64,000 nucleotides of DNA from Mesodorylaimus sp. YZB2_4. Its lineage: Eukaryota > Nematoda > Enoplea > Dorylaimida > Dorylaimidae. Below, piece by piece: positions 23,085 through 35,453 of this stretch. A model generated the notes under the pieces. The model did not search any database and had not been told where the DNA came from. It was given only the letters and a program-made list of their open reading frames with translations. Location: positions 310,001 through 374,000 of the forward strand of contig JASANH010001202.1 of assembly GCA_030248295.1 (NCBI GenBank), in the 5' to 3' direction. The position numbers were made by a program, and so were the translations under genes. Positions within the stretch are counted from its first letter, which is position 1; each line of letters begins with the position of its first letter.

Positions 23085-23680
23085 CTGCTTTCTTAGGCTT
23101 GCTACTCCTTGTAAGACGGAAAAAAGTTTACGCTGAAGAAGTACAAGGTCCTGTAAATCTCCTAGTCGTAACTAGGAAGCTGGTCACGTGCAAATGTTTC
23201 TTCTAGTTCCGTGTTCCCTATTCAGTTGAGAAGTTTGCTCCAAAGTGATCAATACCCCCAGATGCCCAGCTTAGAGACCTAATCGACATCCGACAATTGG
23301 TCCTGTGCCAAGCAGTCAGTTAAAAGCATCACCCGTCAGCTTGATGCTTCAGCCATGGGCCATGGCGGAAGACTTGGTTGGCTTGCCCAAGGTATTTGGC
23401 GAGGTGCAAGAACTCCAACGGTCACTCCCTTCAGTAATAGTCATAGTCATAGTGATAGCACAGCAGCTTGGTTTTGCGATTGTGATGGTGCAGAGGATAG
23501 TGGAAAAGGGACTAATGCTGCTTCGATGAAGGTTATGTAACTAACAGCAATGAGGAGACGGAGACGAGGAAGATGCGTCCACGACTGCTGGCACCACCAC
23601 CATAGCACTTAGGCCAGACTCTTTGCATCTATGCCCTGATCAGGACCCGTGCTCGAAGTGAAGAAGTGCCTGCCGGGCTC
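23085..23680 (+). pseudogene. Degraded paralogue of the antistasin/EB-module protein gene
   Basis: Matches the leader exon and exon 2 of the intact gene at 26992: TTAGGCTTG...CTCCTTGT (leader), GAAGCTGGTCACGTGCAAA (intron 1), then GATTGTGATGGTGCAGAGGA and AGGACCCGTGCTCGAAG in the exon-2 region. Frames are broken by stops and indels, the start codon context is lost, and the later exons (3-10) were not found. It probably stopped functioning after the tandem duplication or was never complete. Confidence 0.65.
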
Positions 23681-24302
23681 GCACTTTAGTAACTTGGACG
23701 ATTTGTCCGCAATCTAGTGCACCTTTTTCGTCGATTCTGCGTGCTATTTGGTCTGTCGTGCTCATCTTTGTTGTTTCTGATTGGCTTTGCTTGGGTATAG
23801 GTATCAGAACTGCTCCGTCACTCAGCCTCGATCTCGCACTTTCGTTCCCCAGAATCTGCGCGTGACGGTATGCGCGATAAACATAGATGGGTCCACTTTG
23901 ATTCGAGAAGGACTGGCACTTTCGAGCTTCTTGTATCCATACGTGATTTGCGGCTCGAAAAGAATGTACGAGAATAGCTGGTCGGCCTGGTGCAATCAGT
24001 GCTAGTGATTAAGATGATTGGACAAGCCGGAATTACCAAAACACTTCCGCAAAACGTGGATGGCATACTCAAAAAAGTTATTTAAGGGCCGTTGCAAGAC
24101 GAAACGATGACAGTGATCCCCTGGTGACGGGCTATATTTACACCAAATTAGCGAAGTGTATAACTCAAATTTAGGTGCAGTTGTGACGATGGCCAAAAGC
24201 TGTCTGTTTTCCACAGATCATGTACATCCAATCTGCAGATTTCGACGGTCCCGCTCTGATCGGATGAAGCACGAAGCGCGAAGGGTGTAATTATGAAAGG
24301 CC

Positions 24303-24310
24303 TATATAAG
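24303..24310 (+). promoter_or_regulatory. TATA box of allatostatin-C-like gene 2
   Basis: TATATAAG, 63 bp upstream of the ATG, in the promoter block conserved with unit A. Confidence 0.7.
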
Positions 24311-24365
24311 ATCGCTCCCCGCTCTCGTACTACCAGACTCGGTCCAGCTCACCAACTGTGTCGAG

Positions 24366-24769
24366 ATGTTATTCACGAGTGGTACGGTCGTATTCATTGC
24401 TCTCATGCTGGTCGCATGCAACTATGCGGCTCCCATAGGGGATCAGAATGAGGACACGGCGCCGAAGGGTGCATTCGTAGATCTAATGGCGGATTTCGAG
24501 GACAAGCTGTGGTAAGCCAAAATACTACAGACCTTAAAAGAACCTAAAAGTGAGCGATCAATCGTTTCAGGAATCCCGAATTCGAAAAACGCGCGAGTAT
24601 TCGCACTGGCAACGGAGCGGGTCCGAAACGGCTCCCGATCCGACCGGGTAGTCCACGACTGCAGAAGCCCAGTCGAATTGGTTCGGCCCTGTCGGTTGGT
24701 GGAAGCTACAACACGGACCCTTGTCATTTCTCGCCCGCCCGCTGTTTCTTGAGAATATCGCGCGGTTAA
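24366..24769 (+). CDS. Allatostatin-C-like neuropeptide precursor 2
   Basis: Two exons, 24366-24511 and 24571-24769; 114 aa. Signal peptide to about NYAA, an acidic spacer, cleavage site FEKR, the basic segment with GPKR, and the C-terminal SYNTDPCHFSPARCFLRISRG. It differs from copy 1 in the ring (Ala-Arg for Ala-Gln) and in the last residue (Gly for Arg). The mature segment is far better conserved between paralogues than the signal and spacer or the flanking DNA, so purifying selection is likely on both. The intron is 59 bp, like that of copy 1. Confidence 0.8.
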
Positions 24770-26991
24770 AAGAATCGAAATCAATGCAGGTCGAAAGAAG
24801 AGACACTTTTTTTGATAGAGTATTAACTGAACAGTTTAACCATAAAAAAGCCTAACAGGCATTTAAAATCTTTGTTGTATTCGTCAATGAGTAAATAATC
24901 ACTGCGGGACTCACTATCGAAGGCTCAAGGCATTTGACCATCAAGAACATACATGCAGTATTGTTTGTGTTACGGAGGCTGGTCCCTGAGGCTGTTTGTT
25001 TTGTTCTCTCTGTGGGTCGACATCGCAATCTTTTGAGGATAAAATCCATTAAAACTTGGGATCAGCAGGCTGCCACACTCATAGTGCATGCCACTTGGGT
25101 GCACCCCCCTATGGCGCTCTGAATTTGTGCATACAATGGAGTTTCCGAGATGAAAGCACGTTGATCGCGAGAGCAAACTGAATGTGACCCAGTGCAAGAT
25201 ACACTATGGTACGTCACGATCTCTTACGTCATTTCAGAGCTTGGAGCCTGTCATTCTACACTTTTCGACGATATGCAATACATGTACTTGCTGCAACTCG
25301 TGTCAAGGATCAAGTGGCGTGCGCATCCTGTTGTTCACTTATGGCTCCAATTCTTCGCAAAACAACTCATGACCGGAAGTTACCAAATCGGTGCCATTGC
25401 TCTGATGGTACTCTAATCGCACGTTCCATCTGATTTCGTGTCGCACCGAGAAAGGATATATACCCCGTTCGATTTAGCACCACTCGTGATCGTCATGTCC
25501 GTGTTTTCGCCCCTTACGCACTCATTATTGCGACTGCCTCGGATCTGGTAACTTTATATTCGAACCTACGTCTTAGCGATGCACAAATACGTGATCAGCG
25601 GCTTTTAATTGTTCTGTTGCTTGTGGATATGGGCAATTTCAAAGCCGTCTGCTCTGGCTGCCAAGTACCTATTTCTAATTGCCTTTCATATTTTCAGCGG
25701 GAATGATATCATTTTACGCAATGCACTAAATATACACAAATTATAAAATCATGTGATTGCAGATCCGGTGGGCGTACAAACAGGATGTTTCAAAGACGCG
25801 GAATTAATATCTTAGAGCGAGTCTCTCGTGATCTGTGGCATATCTTTGCCGCTGGGATAATGGATAGCGAGAGAGAAGTTAAAACACACGAGACATCGAT
25901 TGCACTTGCGATCAATGAGATTAGCTGATTGCGACCAGTTGCGACTTATGCTGGTCAAAGTGTTAGGTGCTGCTGACGGATTATAGATCGTAAAATCTGC
26001 CGTCGGATCACCACAGGAAGTCCTAAGATCTCTCACAAAGCTTCAAACCGCGGGCAGACAAAACTCGAAATACGGTCGACGGTGGCGGTTAAGCGATTTC
26101 GAGCAGAAACCTTTGCAGGGCCTTGGAGCCTGCAATAAGACTGTAAGTAGCTCACTATGCCCATGCGTTGCAGCTGGACGCAGCAAGGGTATTTTGTCAC
26201 GATTGGAGACGGCTTCCAAATAGTTCAAACTTCTTGGCGCCATCATGATAGACATAAATTCTACCAACGACTAGGCATGATGCTCATGATATTGATCACT
26301 TGACTCTTGATGCTGACGGTCAGGCCAGAGTGGGACAACGTGTTGTCCCCAACTTGATTGTACGCTATTGCACACTTTTGTGGAAAGTTCGAACCACGCA
26401 TCAGTCATGTCAATTCTTCCTTGAATTTTCTTCAAACAGTTTAGAAAGATGCCGTTATTTCGTGAGCCTAATGCATGCAGTAACCAGTGAACCTTCTACT
26501 ATTTCAGGAAGTGGGGTGTAAATAAAGAGAGCCCGCGTCTGTTTTAAATTGCACCCCATTCGTCTCCCAAGAATGAGCTTTCACTACAGTCTCACGAAAA
26601 CGCGCCGAATTTTTATTCATCTGCGGTTTGACAAATGGAGCTGCAACGGAAGCGACCCGATTGATTCTTCGAAAAAGGCCAGTAGACGACTTGGAAAGTA
26701 GAGCGATTCTTTCTCATCGTCGGTAGTGCCATTGTGAACAAAAGGGGACGTCATGAGGAAAAGTAGAATTCAACCAGCAACTATTATGTCTACATGACTA
26801 TGTCTGTGGTGTAGATGCCAAGTCACGGGTGGTGGCAGCGTGACAGTCGTAGAGAAAGTGGGATATCGGAAGATCTATGACAAATGAGATTGCTCCGACA
26901 CAAGACCAGACGAGACCTGTCTTACACAAACAATCACAGTTGCCGAGTGAAGTTTGTGAATTAGGCAACTTCCTTTCCATCCTTCTTATCC

Positions 26992-29900
26992 ATGAAAAGT
27001 CCTGTTCGTCCAGTCTTGTTAGGCTTGGTAGTCCTTGTTTTGTGTAAAAATGCATCCACCGAAGAAGAAGTAACATCAGGTAAGTTTTCTGATCGCATGT
27101 ATGGAAGCTGGTCACGTGCAAACTTTTCTTTCAGCACCCTGCCCCCAATTTTCATTCTGCCCGGAAGCTTGCTCTAAAGCTAGCGATACTAGCGGATGCC
27201 AGACTTGTTTTTGTGATGATGATAGCTCAGAGGACAGCGGAGAAGAGACTATCGCTGTTGCTGCGACGACACATTATGCGACAAATGGCAATGACGAGAG
27301 TGGAGACGAGGAAGACACGTCCACGGCTGCTGGCACCACCGCCAGTATAGAACTCAGTCCAGACTCCTTGGACCCATGCCCAGATCAGGATCCGTGCCCG
27401 AAGGAATGCGGCTATAAACGAATCGATACGGATAATTGCACCAAGTGTGTTTGCGAGGAGCCTGATAATCGTAAGTTGGAATCGATAAGGAGAACAGGGT
27501 GTGATGAGGTAGCGACCCCCAGTAGAATTGAGTGGTGTTGAAGGTCGCTGCGAGTGCCAAAAGTATGACATCACATACTCATACACTGTGCACATTAGCC
27601 GAGGGGAATACACTGAAGCGTTGTGCCGAATATCACCGTACTGTACTTTCTCATGTGCTCCAAAAATATCGATTGCTCTCACGTTCGAGGGGCCCGACAC
27701 TCAAATAGTTGGGAAAAAGCTAAGGACACAGGGTTATACTGCAGCTCCTGACCATTCCCGTGCCAGCATCACTTCTTTTGCATGGGTCAGGGACAGATAT
27801 ATTTTGATAAGGATCGTCATGAAATGTGACTGTGCACTGGTGAATGCTCTCATGATCGCTATTGGACACAGTGTGATCCTGGGGAGAGGGGAGACACGGA
27901 GTCAAGCACTGCTCGCACTTCATTCTATTAATATCTAATCAACAACCTGATCAGTATTCTTTGCAGTGAACCCAGTCTGTCTCGAAGGAGCAGCTGAATG
28001 TCCTGACAACTGTTCAGTCACCAAAGATGGGTTTGGGTGCAAGATATGTAGCTGCCCGTCCGCGCCCAGTGCAGATGTGCTCAACATCGTACTCCCAGGT
28101 AATAATACCCAACAGCTTGGAAATTCTCGGCATTTCTGTCGATACCTTGCACTTTCGATGTCATTCGCTTTTTTAGACCCGCCAGTCTTCGACTTTTTCA
28201 AAGGTGATTGCTATTTTGAAAAGCCATGCAACGGATCGAACACGCGCTGTTTGGACGGAATGTGCACGTGCGAAGACGGATATGAAATTAATGCCACAGA
28301 TAATTCTTGTTACCGGCGTAAGTGCAGTCAAACCCTCGCGATCGTGCGAGCACCCAAATGCACGTGCTTATTATAGTGCCACGTCTCGGAGAGCTTTGTC
28401 GAATCAACGGGACTGTTCTTCGATGCCACGGTACAGGAGTGCATCCCTATTGCAATGGCCGAAGCGACAATAATAGCACATATAAGGACAGATGTGTGTG
28501 CGAAGCATATTACGAGCCAAATGCTAACGGCACTGACTGCGAGTTACGAGGTAGGAAAGCACTGCCTGATTTACATGAGTCTGTTGTATTAGAGGGAGTG
28601 ACTCGTGCCGAGAACCCAGATGGCAGCCATGTCTTTCAACAGGGTCGATGGCTGAAACATCACTGGGACGGGTGATGTCTTCAGCAGCGGCACCGTGCTG
28701 GGGATCGAATTTCAGGTAATCTTTACCCCGCCGACAGGTCAAGACTAGGAAACTTGACGAGCTAGAGCAACTTACTGATGCAACCAGTCCACTGCTCGAT
28801 GGAGACCAGTTCCTGTCTCAGTTTTACCGCACAAAACGCAGCTGTCATAGTCAGTCATAGTCATATTTTACTGTACAGTAAGCAGCAGCTGTGAAGGGAT
28901 GATTGGTGAAAGGACACAGAGACGGGTGGAGCTGTTCCGCCCCGCCGAAAGCCCAGAGCAGCAAAGCGTGCCTTCTGGGTCGATGACAAAAAATCATCCA
29001 TTCGAGTGATTCCCAGCTTGGTCTCCTGCAGTACGATCTCTACTATCACATTTTTTTCAGCACGATATCTGGGTGACAACTGCTCAGCTGACAGCGATTG
29101 CCTAACAGCCTATTCGCATTGTGACAGTGGCACGTGCACGTGTGTGGATGGATTTGTGTCGTCGGATTCCAAATGCTTGCCCGAAGGTACCCAATTTTTC
29201 ATGTCTTTCCCCAAGTTGACATTGTTTTCTGATCAGAGCACAAATGCCCAGATGGAAAATTATTGAATGATGACGGCAGTGTTCGTAAATGCGAATATCG
29301 TTTTGGTTCGTACGATACCTGTCTCTCCGGAACATTCTGTTTTGTGACACCGAGAACACTGACCGTCAATGGTACGAGTACTGGACACTGCTGCGTGAAC
29401 AAGGTCGATATCTCGGATCCTGTGTGCCCAGTGGGCAAACCACTCAATGCCTCGTGTCCCGATCCTGAACATAAGCAAGCATTTTCCGAAGCGGCTACAT
29501 CGTCCGACAATACTCCCCCGTGTCCATCGGCCACTCACGAATGTACCAGCCATCCATCATTTAAAGGTCGATCAAGCACGTGCTGTCCTCTGCCTTGCCG
29601 CCAGGGAAATAACTTTTTCGCATACGATGGAAGATGTTATCAGCGCGTGGTCATCGGACAGCAATGCCAAATCCAAGCGCAGTGTATTGGTGGCAGTCGG
29701 TGCATTGAAAATCAGGACGGTACGTTATCCTAGTCAGCCGTTGCCCCACCACACCGCTCATGAGTGTCCACCTCTCTCCCTCTTGTTGCAGTGGGACCGA
29801 CTTTCACCTGAATATATCAGTCTGTAAAATCCCCCAGGACATCACCCACAGTACCAGGGAGCCGCCTCGGTGGTGCAGCGGTGAAAGCCGTCTGCCACAG

Positions 29901-31466
29901 TTTGCTTGGCAGAGCTGGAAACTGGTCAGCCATGAGTTCAACCCGGGCCGACTGAAGACTTAGTGAAATTCTCTCTGCGCCTTACACGCCTGGCGGTGGG
30001 TGACTCACCCTTCATCCCTCCGGGGTCGATAAACGAGGAGGGGCCTTATGGGGCGGAAGGCTCTCGAATCCGGGTCCCTTCACAGGGTATGATCCCCATG
30101 GGTTAATCACCGACACCGCAGGGTAGCGACTAACACGCACCCTTGCCCGGCGTGCATCCCGGGTTGACCCTAGTCGATGGCAAGATAGGGTCAACTAACA
30201 AGCCCCCTAGCCTGCGGGTGAAGGGGCAGAAAATCGACTCCCCCCTGGACTGACCAGGATGGGTAAAGAAAACGGACAGTACCAGCATTCCTGGGCGGTC
30301 GGGAAATTGCTACCTTCTCTCTGCAGGGAGCCACCAGATCGTTCCATTGATGTTTCACCCGTCTTTCCTGTTCGCCTCCTGCTCCCAGTTTTTTGACTTA
30401 GAGGCATGAAAGCTGCCTCTAAGACATGCTGGGTGCGCTGCTTCAAACCATCTCAACCAAGATCCAAGTTACATCAGCATTCGATGTGACAGCACACAGT
30501 ACCAACACTCCCATCCCTTTCAGGATATCGCCAATGCAAGTGCCCAGCAAGATTTACTCAGGTTTTCCAAAGCTACTGCAAGCCTCCCGTTTACGACGAT
30601 GTATTCCCAGATTTAGATATCGATTCAGAGGAGCCTGCTAGCACTAACAGCCCCCAATCAAATTCAACGCAGTCAGCGGCTAAGAAAGGTATGGACACTA
30701 CAAGCACCCATAAAAGGAAGATGGAGACGAGACCTCTTTTACAGGCATCGGTCTTCTGGGCGATTCATGCGAACGCCACGCGGACTGTCTGACAGCCTAC
30801 GCGTTGTGCAACTCATCCAAATTATGCTCGTGTGCGAGCGGCTTCAAAATGCAGGGCAACACTGTTTGCGAGTCGCAAGGTTAGTTCCTAGTTACAACAA
30901 GTGGTCAACCATGACGTGGTTTGTCTTTCTTAGAATATCGGTGTCCATTCGGAGAAGCCCTTAAGCAACCTGGTCGGGACGAAATCCTACCTTGCTACTA
31001 TCATTCTCCCGGTGGCACCACGGGTTCAGCCAACGATACTTGCCCGCCGTCCTACTTCTGCTATCGTTATCCAGACACAAAAACAGTAAATGGCAACGGT
31101 GTGGGGCACTGTTGCAAGGAACCAGAACCCGACGACGTGCCATGGCTGGATGTGGTGTGCCCGATTGGTGACCCCCTGCTGAGCGGCGAGTGTCCCCGAA
31201 TCGAACGCAGGCTACGAAGGAACTTGCTAGCCAAGCCAGACAAGACTAGATCATGCCCGCATGGAACACACGTGTGCTACTTCCATTTCCTGAATCCAAA
31301 CCATCAACCATGTTGCCCCAAACCATGCCAACAGTCGCCCAATCACTTCGCTGCCGATGGCACGTGCTACGAGCAGGCATATTCGGGTCAACCATGCTCT
31401 ATTGATGCTCAGTGCGCCGCCGGCCAATGTCGGCAATCACTGGGCGGAGGGAGAATATGCGACTGA
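26992..31466 (+). CDS. Secreted modular Cys-rich protein with antistasin-like and EB modules
   Basis: Ten exons: 26992-27079, 27135-27470, 27967-28098, 28177-28317, 28377-28550, 29061-29186, 29237-29719, 30524-30688, 30745-30879, 30934-31466; 770 aa. Every intron is phase 1. Residues 1-20 form a signal peptide. Exons 2-3 carry antistasin-like Cys patterns (CPKECGYKRIDTDNCTKCVC). Exons 4-6 and 9 carry EB/EGF-like modules (LGDNCSADSDCLTAYSHC; LGDSCERHADCLTAYALC). Exons 7 and 10 are paralogous Cys-rich blocks with TVNGTSTGHCC and TVNGNGVGHCC, then CCPLPCRQ and CCPKPCQQ. So the pair 6-7 was duplicated to give 9-10. It is probably an extracellular or matrix protein, perhaps with protease-inhibitor modules. 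SINE B and repeat C sit in its introns. Confidence 0.85.
28584..28722. repeat. Repeat family C, copy 1
   Basis: GTATTAGAGGGAGTGACTCG, then GGTCGATGGCTGAAACATCA; related copies at about 36250-36300 and 53155-53295. It lies in intron 5 of the modular secreted gene. Family unknown, possibly a short non-autonomous element. Confidence 0.55.
29855..30235 (+). repeat. SINE family B, reference copy
   Basis: tRNA-like head: A box TGGTGCAGCGGTGAAAGCC, B box GAGTTCAACCCGG. A GC-rich body includes GGGGTCGATAAACGAGG (a motif common at LINE-derived SINE 3' parts) and TCCCGGGTTGACCC, and ends near GTGAAGGGG. Related sequences: 19240-19480 and 48640-48800, both reversed. It lies in intron 7 of the modular secreted gene. 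Confidence 0.65.
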
Positions 31467-31634
31467 AGGGCCAAATGTGATGTCACTAAATTATAGACCA
31501 CAAGTCTATTCTATATTGTACTAATATGTTCGATTACATCTCACTGAAAAAAGGACCCTTGACTTCTCAGAAACCAGTAACTATGGCGCCGCAAAAAACA
31601 GGCAGGCACAAATATGGTTAGCGGACAAATGCCT

Positions 31635-33446
31635 TTATGGATATTTATAGAATCCTTCACCAGTCTTGCGTCCGAGATTGCCAGCTTTTACTAATTGTTC
31701 GAGTAACGGACTGGGTTTGAACAACGGGTTGTCCGGAAATCGTTTGTGCCATCCTGAACCAGTTGAGTATTGAGGGCACAAAAACTCAGTACCACTTGAG
31801 CACTTACCGTCCATGATGTACATCATGTTGTCGATGCCAATATAATCAGTCAATTCGAACGGGCCCATTGGATAACCAGCACCAAGTCGCATAGCTGTGT
31901 CGATATCGGGCATAGAAGCATCGCCTCGTTCCAGCATACGAAGCGCTAGAAATTGAGATACGAGTATACTTTTCAGATTCTTCTTGAACCTACGCAAATA
32001 CGTCAGAGGTGATGGAAGGTACAGTGGTGCTTAGCACGCTGGACAATCCCAGAGGCGAGGGTTCGAATCCCGCTCAAGGTCAAGCTTTTCTAAATGCTAA
32101 TTCTCACCATGGCCTCTTTCTATTCAAAGTATACTCCAGAGACCTCAGCACGGCCAACTTACCTTCGAAACAATAAGGCACCAGAAGGCGGTTGACAATA
32201 AAACCGGGCGTATCTTTCTGAAAGAAAACGAACCAGTCAATGACAATTAAACATCCAAACAAGCTTCGCTTTTTACTTTGCATACGACCACTGTCTTTCC
32301 CAACTTCTTGCCGAACTCCATGCACACGTCACTAAGCGAAAGAGCTAGATTAGGTACGCCAGGGAATCTAATTTGTATTCCGCTGCTCATCAGATCGATC
32401 TTAATGGGTCTGTCAGGAGGGAACCACACACAACACTGTCCTCTCAACCAATCAGTCTCATTAGAGCGACTTTCCCAAATGACTGAAACTAAGTTAATTA
32501 CGACCCCATAAACCGGCAAAGATGCACTTACAAAGTTTGGTCGCTTGTCTCCGGAGCCCGCACCAACTCTAGCAGTTTCATGACTTGCACAGGGTTGAAA
32601 AAATGTAAACCGGCGAATCTCTCCTTGCGACGAATAACCGCAGCCATGTCAGCCAAGGGCAATGACGACGTATTGGTAGTGAATATTGCCGAACTAAAAA
32701 AGAGAACAAGTTCCACAAAAGCGATAGACTAAAGGACAAATCGTAAATTTTTAACAATTATTGCAGTACATACCTCGGAGCGCTTGCTTCAATCTCCTGA
32801 AAAACTCTTCTCTTTAATTCCGCATTCTCGTTGACACTTTCAATAATCAGTTCGGAGTTCTTAACACTTTCAGCGATACTGCCGCTGGTCATAGCGATCC
32901 TCTTAAATGTGTCGTCGATGAAGACGGATTCAGCCTTAAAATGATGTTTCAACTTATAATCTAAAAGGAGGTCAAACGGCAGTCATGATGGGAAGTGACA
33001 GGACGCCAGCAGCAGTGATGCGGGCCCCCGATTGGCCCTAGCGCATGACATCCATTTCAGCAACTCATTACGCAAAACATGTTAATCAATCGAAATATAA
33101 CACTTACATTTGAATCATCCGGGAACTTTCTTCTGCTCACTCGTTTCAAACTTTTCTGAATATTCTTCTTTGCCTTTTCCAAAATCTCATCCGTTTTATC
33201 AACCAAGATCACATTGTAGCCAGTTTGAGCAGCGACCTATAAATCTCACTTTTTGGCACTGAACCAACCACATGTTTCCAGTTAGCAACCTACTTGCGCG
33301 ATTCCAGAACCCATGACACCAGCGCCAATGACAGTGACATTCTTGATCGGAGAAAACACTGAAGACGATACGGACAGAAAACGAATTAGTGAATTCGAAG
33401 AACAAATTAATTTGCTCGAAGTTTTTCCCATGCATAGCGACGCCAT
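31635..33446 (-). CDS. HADH: Mitochondrial 3-hydroxyacyl-CoA dehydrogenase
   Basis: Eight exons: 33446-33294, 33236-33108, 32952-32774, 32693-32532, 32331-32277, 32217-32163, 31945-31808, 31753-31635; 329 aa (vertebrate enzyme about 314). It oxidises L-3-hydroxyacyl-CoA to 3-ketoacyl-CoA with NAD in beta-oxidation. Residues 1-35 are Ser/Arg/Lys-rich with almost no acids, fitting a matrix targeting peptide. Then come the NAD-binding [19 protein letters not shown], catalytic-His [57 protein letters not shown] and the end [12 protein letters not shown]. An alternative ATG 21 bp upstream (33467) would add seven residues. Intron 6 holds a tRNA-like repeat. Confidence 0.96.
32011..32090 (+). repeat. 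tRNA-like repeat (family D)
   Basis: A good B box GGGTTCGAATCCC with paired T arm, and an A-box-like GTGGTGCTTAGCACGC, but the acceptor and anticodon stems do not close properly, so a functional tRNA is unlikely. It is antisense inside HADH intron 6. Most likely a tRNA-derived SINE head or tRNA pseudogene. Confidence 0.5.
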
Positions 33447-33467
33447 GCCCACAAAGTTACAAATCAA

Positions 33468-35453
33468 AGTTTATAGACAACATCGGGACCTACAAACAGA
33501 ACTTGCGCTGCAACTGACGGCACGGCTAACTTATACTTATCTGGCGCACACGCTCGGTCGGGAACGTGGCAGCACCATTCAGAAGCTGCATAGTGGTGGT
33601 CGCATATTGATAGAATCATCAGATTTCCACCTGCATTTTCACCATCATGTTTTACGTAGACCAACATGTGCCGATTCCCCATGCACGTGCTCGCTCATGT
33701 AGCGCTACTCTTCAGTTTGAAACTGCCCAGCTACCGTGCCGCTTGGTACTGGCACCGCTCCATCTCCGGTGAGTTTGTCTCCAGGACGCTTTGTGCGCTG
33801 ATGTGTGCAATGGTTTAGCGTAGGTACGGGTACTGATTCCCTTTATCCGTCCATATCGCTTCGTTCTATTCCACATAGTTTGAGTGTCCCGTTCCCCTGG
33901 ATCGTGAGTCAGGGGAATAGCACATTCGAATCTGGATAACGAACGAACTAACATTTGACCTCTGCCCTTTGTTCCCAAATGGGCATTGCCCACCGCTAAT
34001 AGTATCATGAACCGTTTTTGCACTAGCAAGCCGCTGTATTGCCCTTACTGGACCCGACCTGGCCTCTGAGTGTCATGTGCACCTTTCCTTCACCAAGAAG
34101 CACTTCTCTGTGGAAGCCTCGGTCAATCTGTAGCAATTCAAGGGCAATCCTAACGAGTATGGCGGCTCGACCTGGTTGCTTATGTGCGGTTATTGATTCC
34201 TACAGTGATCCTGGACTTTCGAGCCCGTATCATTCCTACCATACCATTCGCGGCGTGTACTGAGCGAGCAGAAGTAACGTTAATATGTTAGGAAACCACA
34301 TATCAATGTGAACTGGTTTTCCCTGAGCTGCGTTCTACTTTATAGTATGCTTTTGCAGAGGCTGCCTCCCTTCATTGTAAGTTATCTTATCGCTGAGCGA
34401 CTCGCCGAGTACAGTCGAGTGGCGTACGCCGAACAAGTAGAGAATGAGGAAACTGGTTCTCGAACACAAGTCGGCAAGGACCCTCCCTTCTCTCCCAGTC
34501 ATCCTGGGACGCTGGTGCTGGCACAGGATGCACTCGTGTGGAGGTGTTCCTAGCGGAGACACACAGAGGGACACTGCCGTGAGAGTTGGGCACCTCACGG
34601 CCTCGCTTACCATATCATGACTGCTGGCCAGCTACAGGCAAAACGGGTTGGAAGTCCCGTGAGGAACTGGGGAGACGCGGGACCGAACAAAAAAAATTTA
34701 AGAAGCTATTCGTGGGTACGGATCGTCGGTCGGTGCTAGCAGGAAATACAGCGTGCATATCCATATCAAACCAGGACAGAAAGAAGGCCTTCACCTCTAG
34801 TCCCCTCTCCGAACACACCAGTTATCATCGCAGAGCGGATACATCCTGGGTTACAGCGAAGAGTTGGCTACGATAGACAGTGCACTTCACTGCTTCCCAT
34901 GGTCAAATGCACCCGGAATATTAGCTTAGAATGGTTCTTAGTCGCATGCAAAGACTTCCCTGTTATTATGCAGGATGCAGTAGGTACTTGTATGAGTTGT
35001 GGGGATTTTGACTCAGTGCATAAGTTTAATTGTTCTCCCTCCTGTAATGTAGTGTCCTTGTAAGTTTTTGTCTCCTAGATTAAAAATGAAAGGGGAATGT
35101 CGTCGAAACGGTGGAAAAAGCAAACTGTTTTGCTTATGGCGTGTGCTCTGAGGGTTTTCAAGCGTGGTAACAATGATAATCAGGGCAGCGCAAAGTCGGA
35201 ATGTATGGAAGTGCAAAGTTAACTCAGCATGCCTTCCGTGCTCTGTCATTCATTTCGACGAGCGCATTCGAGGTGAACGGCTGGTTACGGGCCTCGCTCT
35301 GTCGATTTTTGCGGCTGGAGCTGCGAGCTCAATCATTTGGTTCGTGTGATATGGCTATGTGAACGTTGCTGCAATTCTCGTGTTCGTGGTGGTCGTCATA
35401 ATAATCATCTTCATTCTCTATTGGTGGTGTCGTGATGATATATTCCGGACAAC
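33468..35453. other. Gene-free stretch upstream of HADH
   Basis: Contains the HADH promoter side and unassigned, probably repetitive sequence. No coding frame here is supported by splice sites or conserved motifs. Confidence 0.35.

Larger units (their letters stand above)
20560..23680 (+). repeat. Tandem duplication unit A
   Basis: Homologous to unit B (about 24040-27480) along most of its length. Shared parts: the promoter block with TATATAAG, the two-exon peptide gene, intergenic stretches (for example TGATATCATTT at 22153 and 25704; GAAGCGACCCGAT at 22836 and 26653) and the start of the antistasin/EB gene (23085-23680 and 27010-27400). The offset grows from about 3.48 kb at the peptide genes to about 3.93 kb at the secreted-protein gene, so many indels have accumulated. 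Confidence 0.75.
24040..27480 (+). repeat. Tandem duplication unit B
   Basis: Counterpart of unit A. It contains allatostatin-C-like gene 2 and the first exons of the intact antistasin/EB-module gene. The right boundary is not sharp; similarity fades after exon 2 near 27480. Confidence 0.7.

Noticed and set aside
23430..23460. AGTCAT repeats, and similar at 28840-28862, as a CRISPR-like array.
   Set aside because: Short microsatellites without spacers in a eukaryotic genome.
32011..32090. Possible functional tRNA gene.
   Set aside because: Good B box and T arm, but acceptor and anticodon stems do not pair, and a related broken unit exists at 8085.
33313..33702. Plus-strand frame overlapping HADH exon 1.
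   Set aside because: Antisense to the conserved NAD-binding exon; no splice or protein support.
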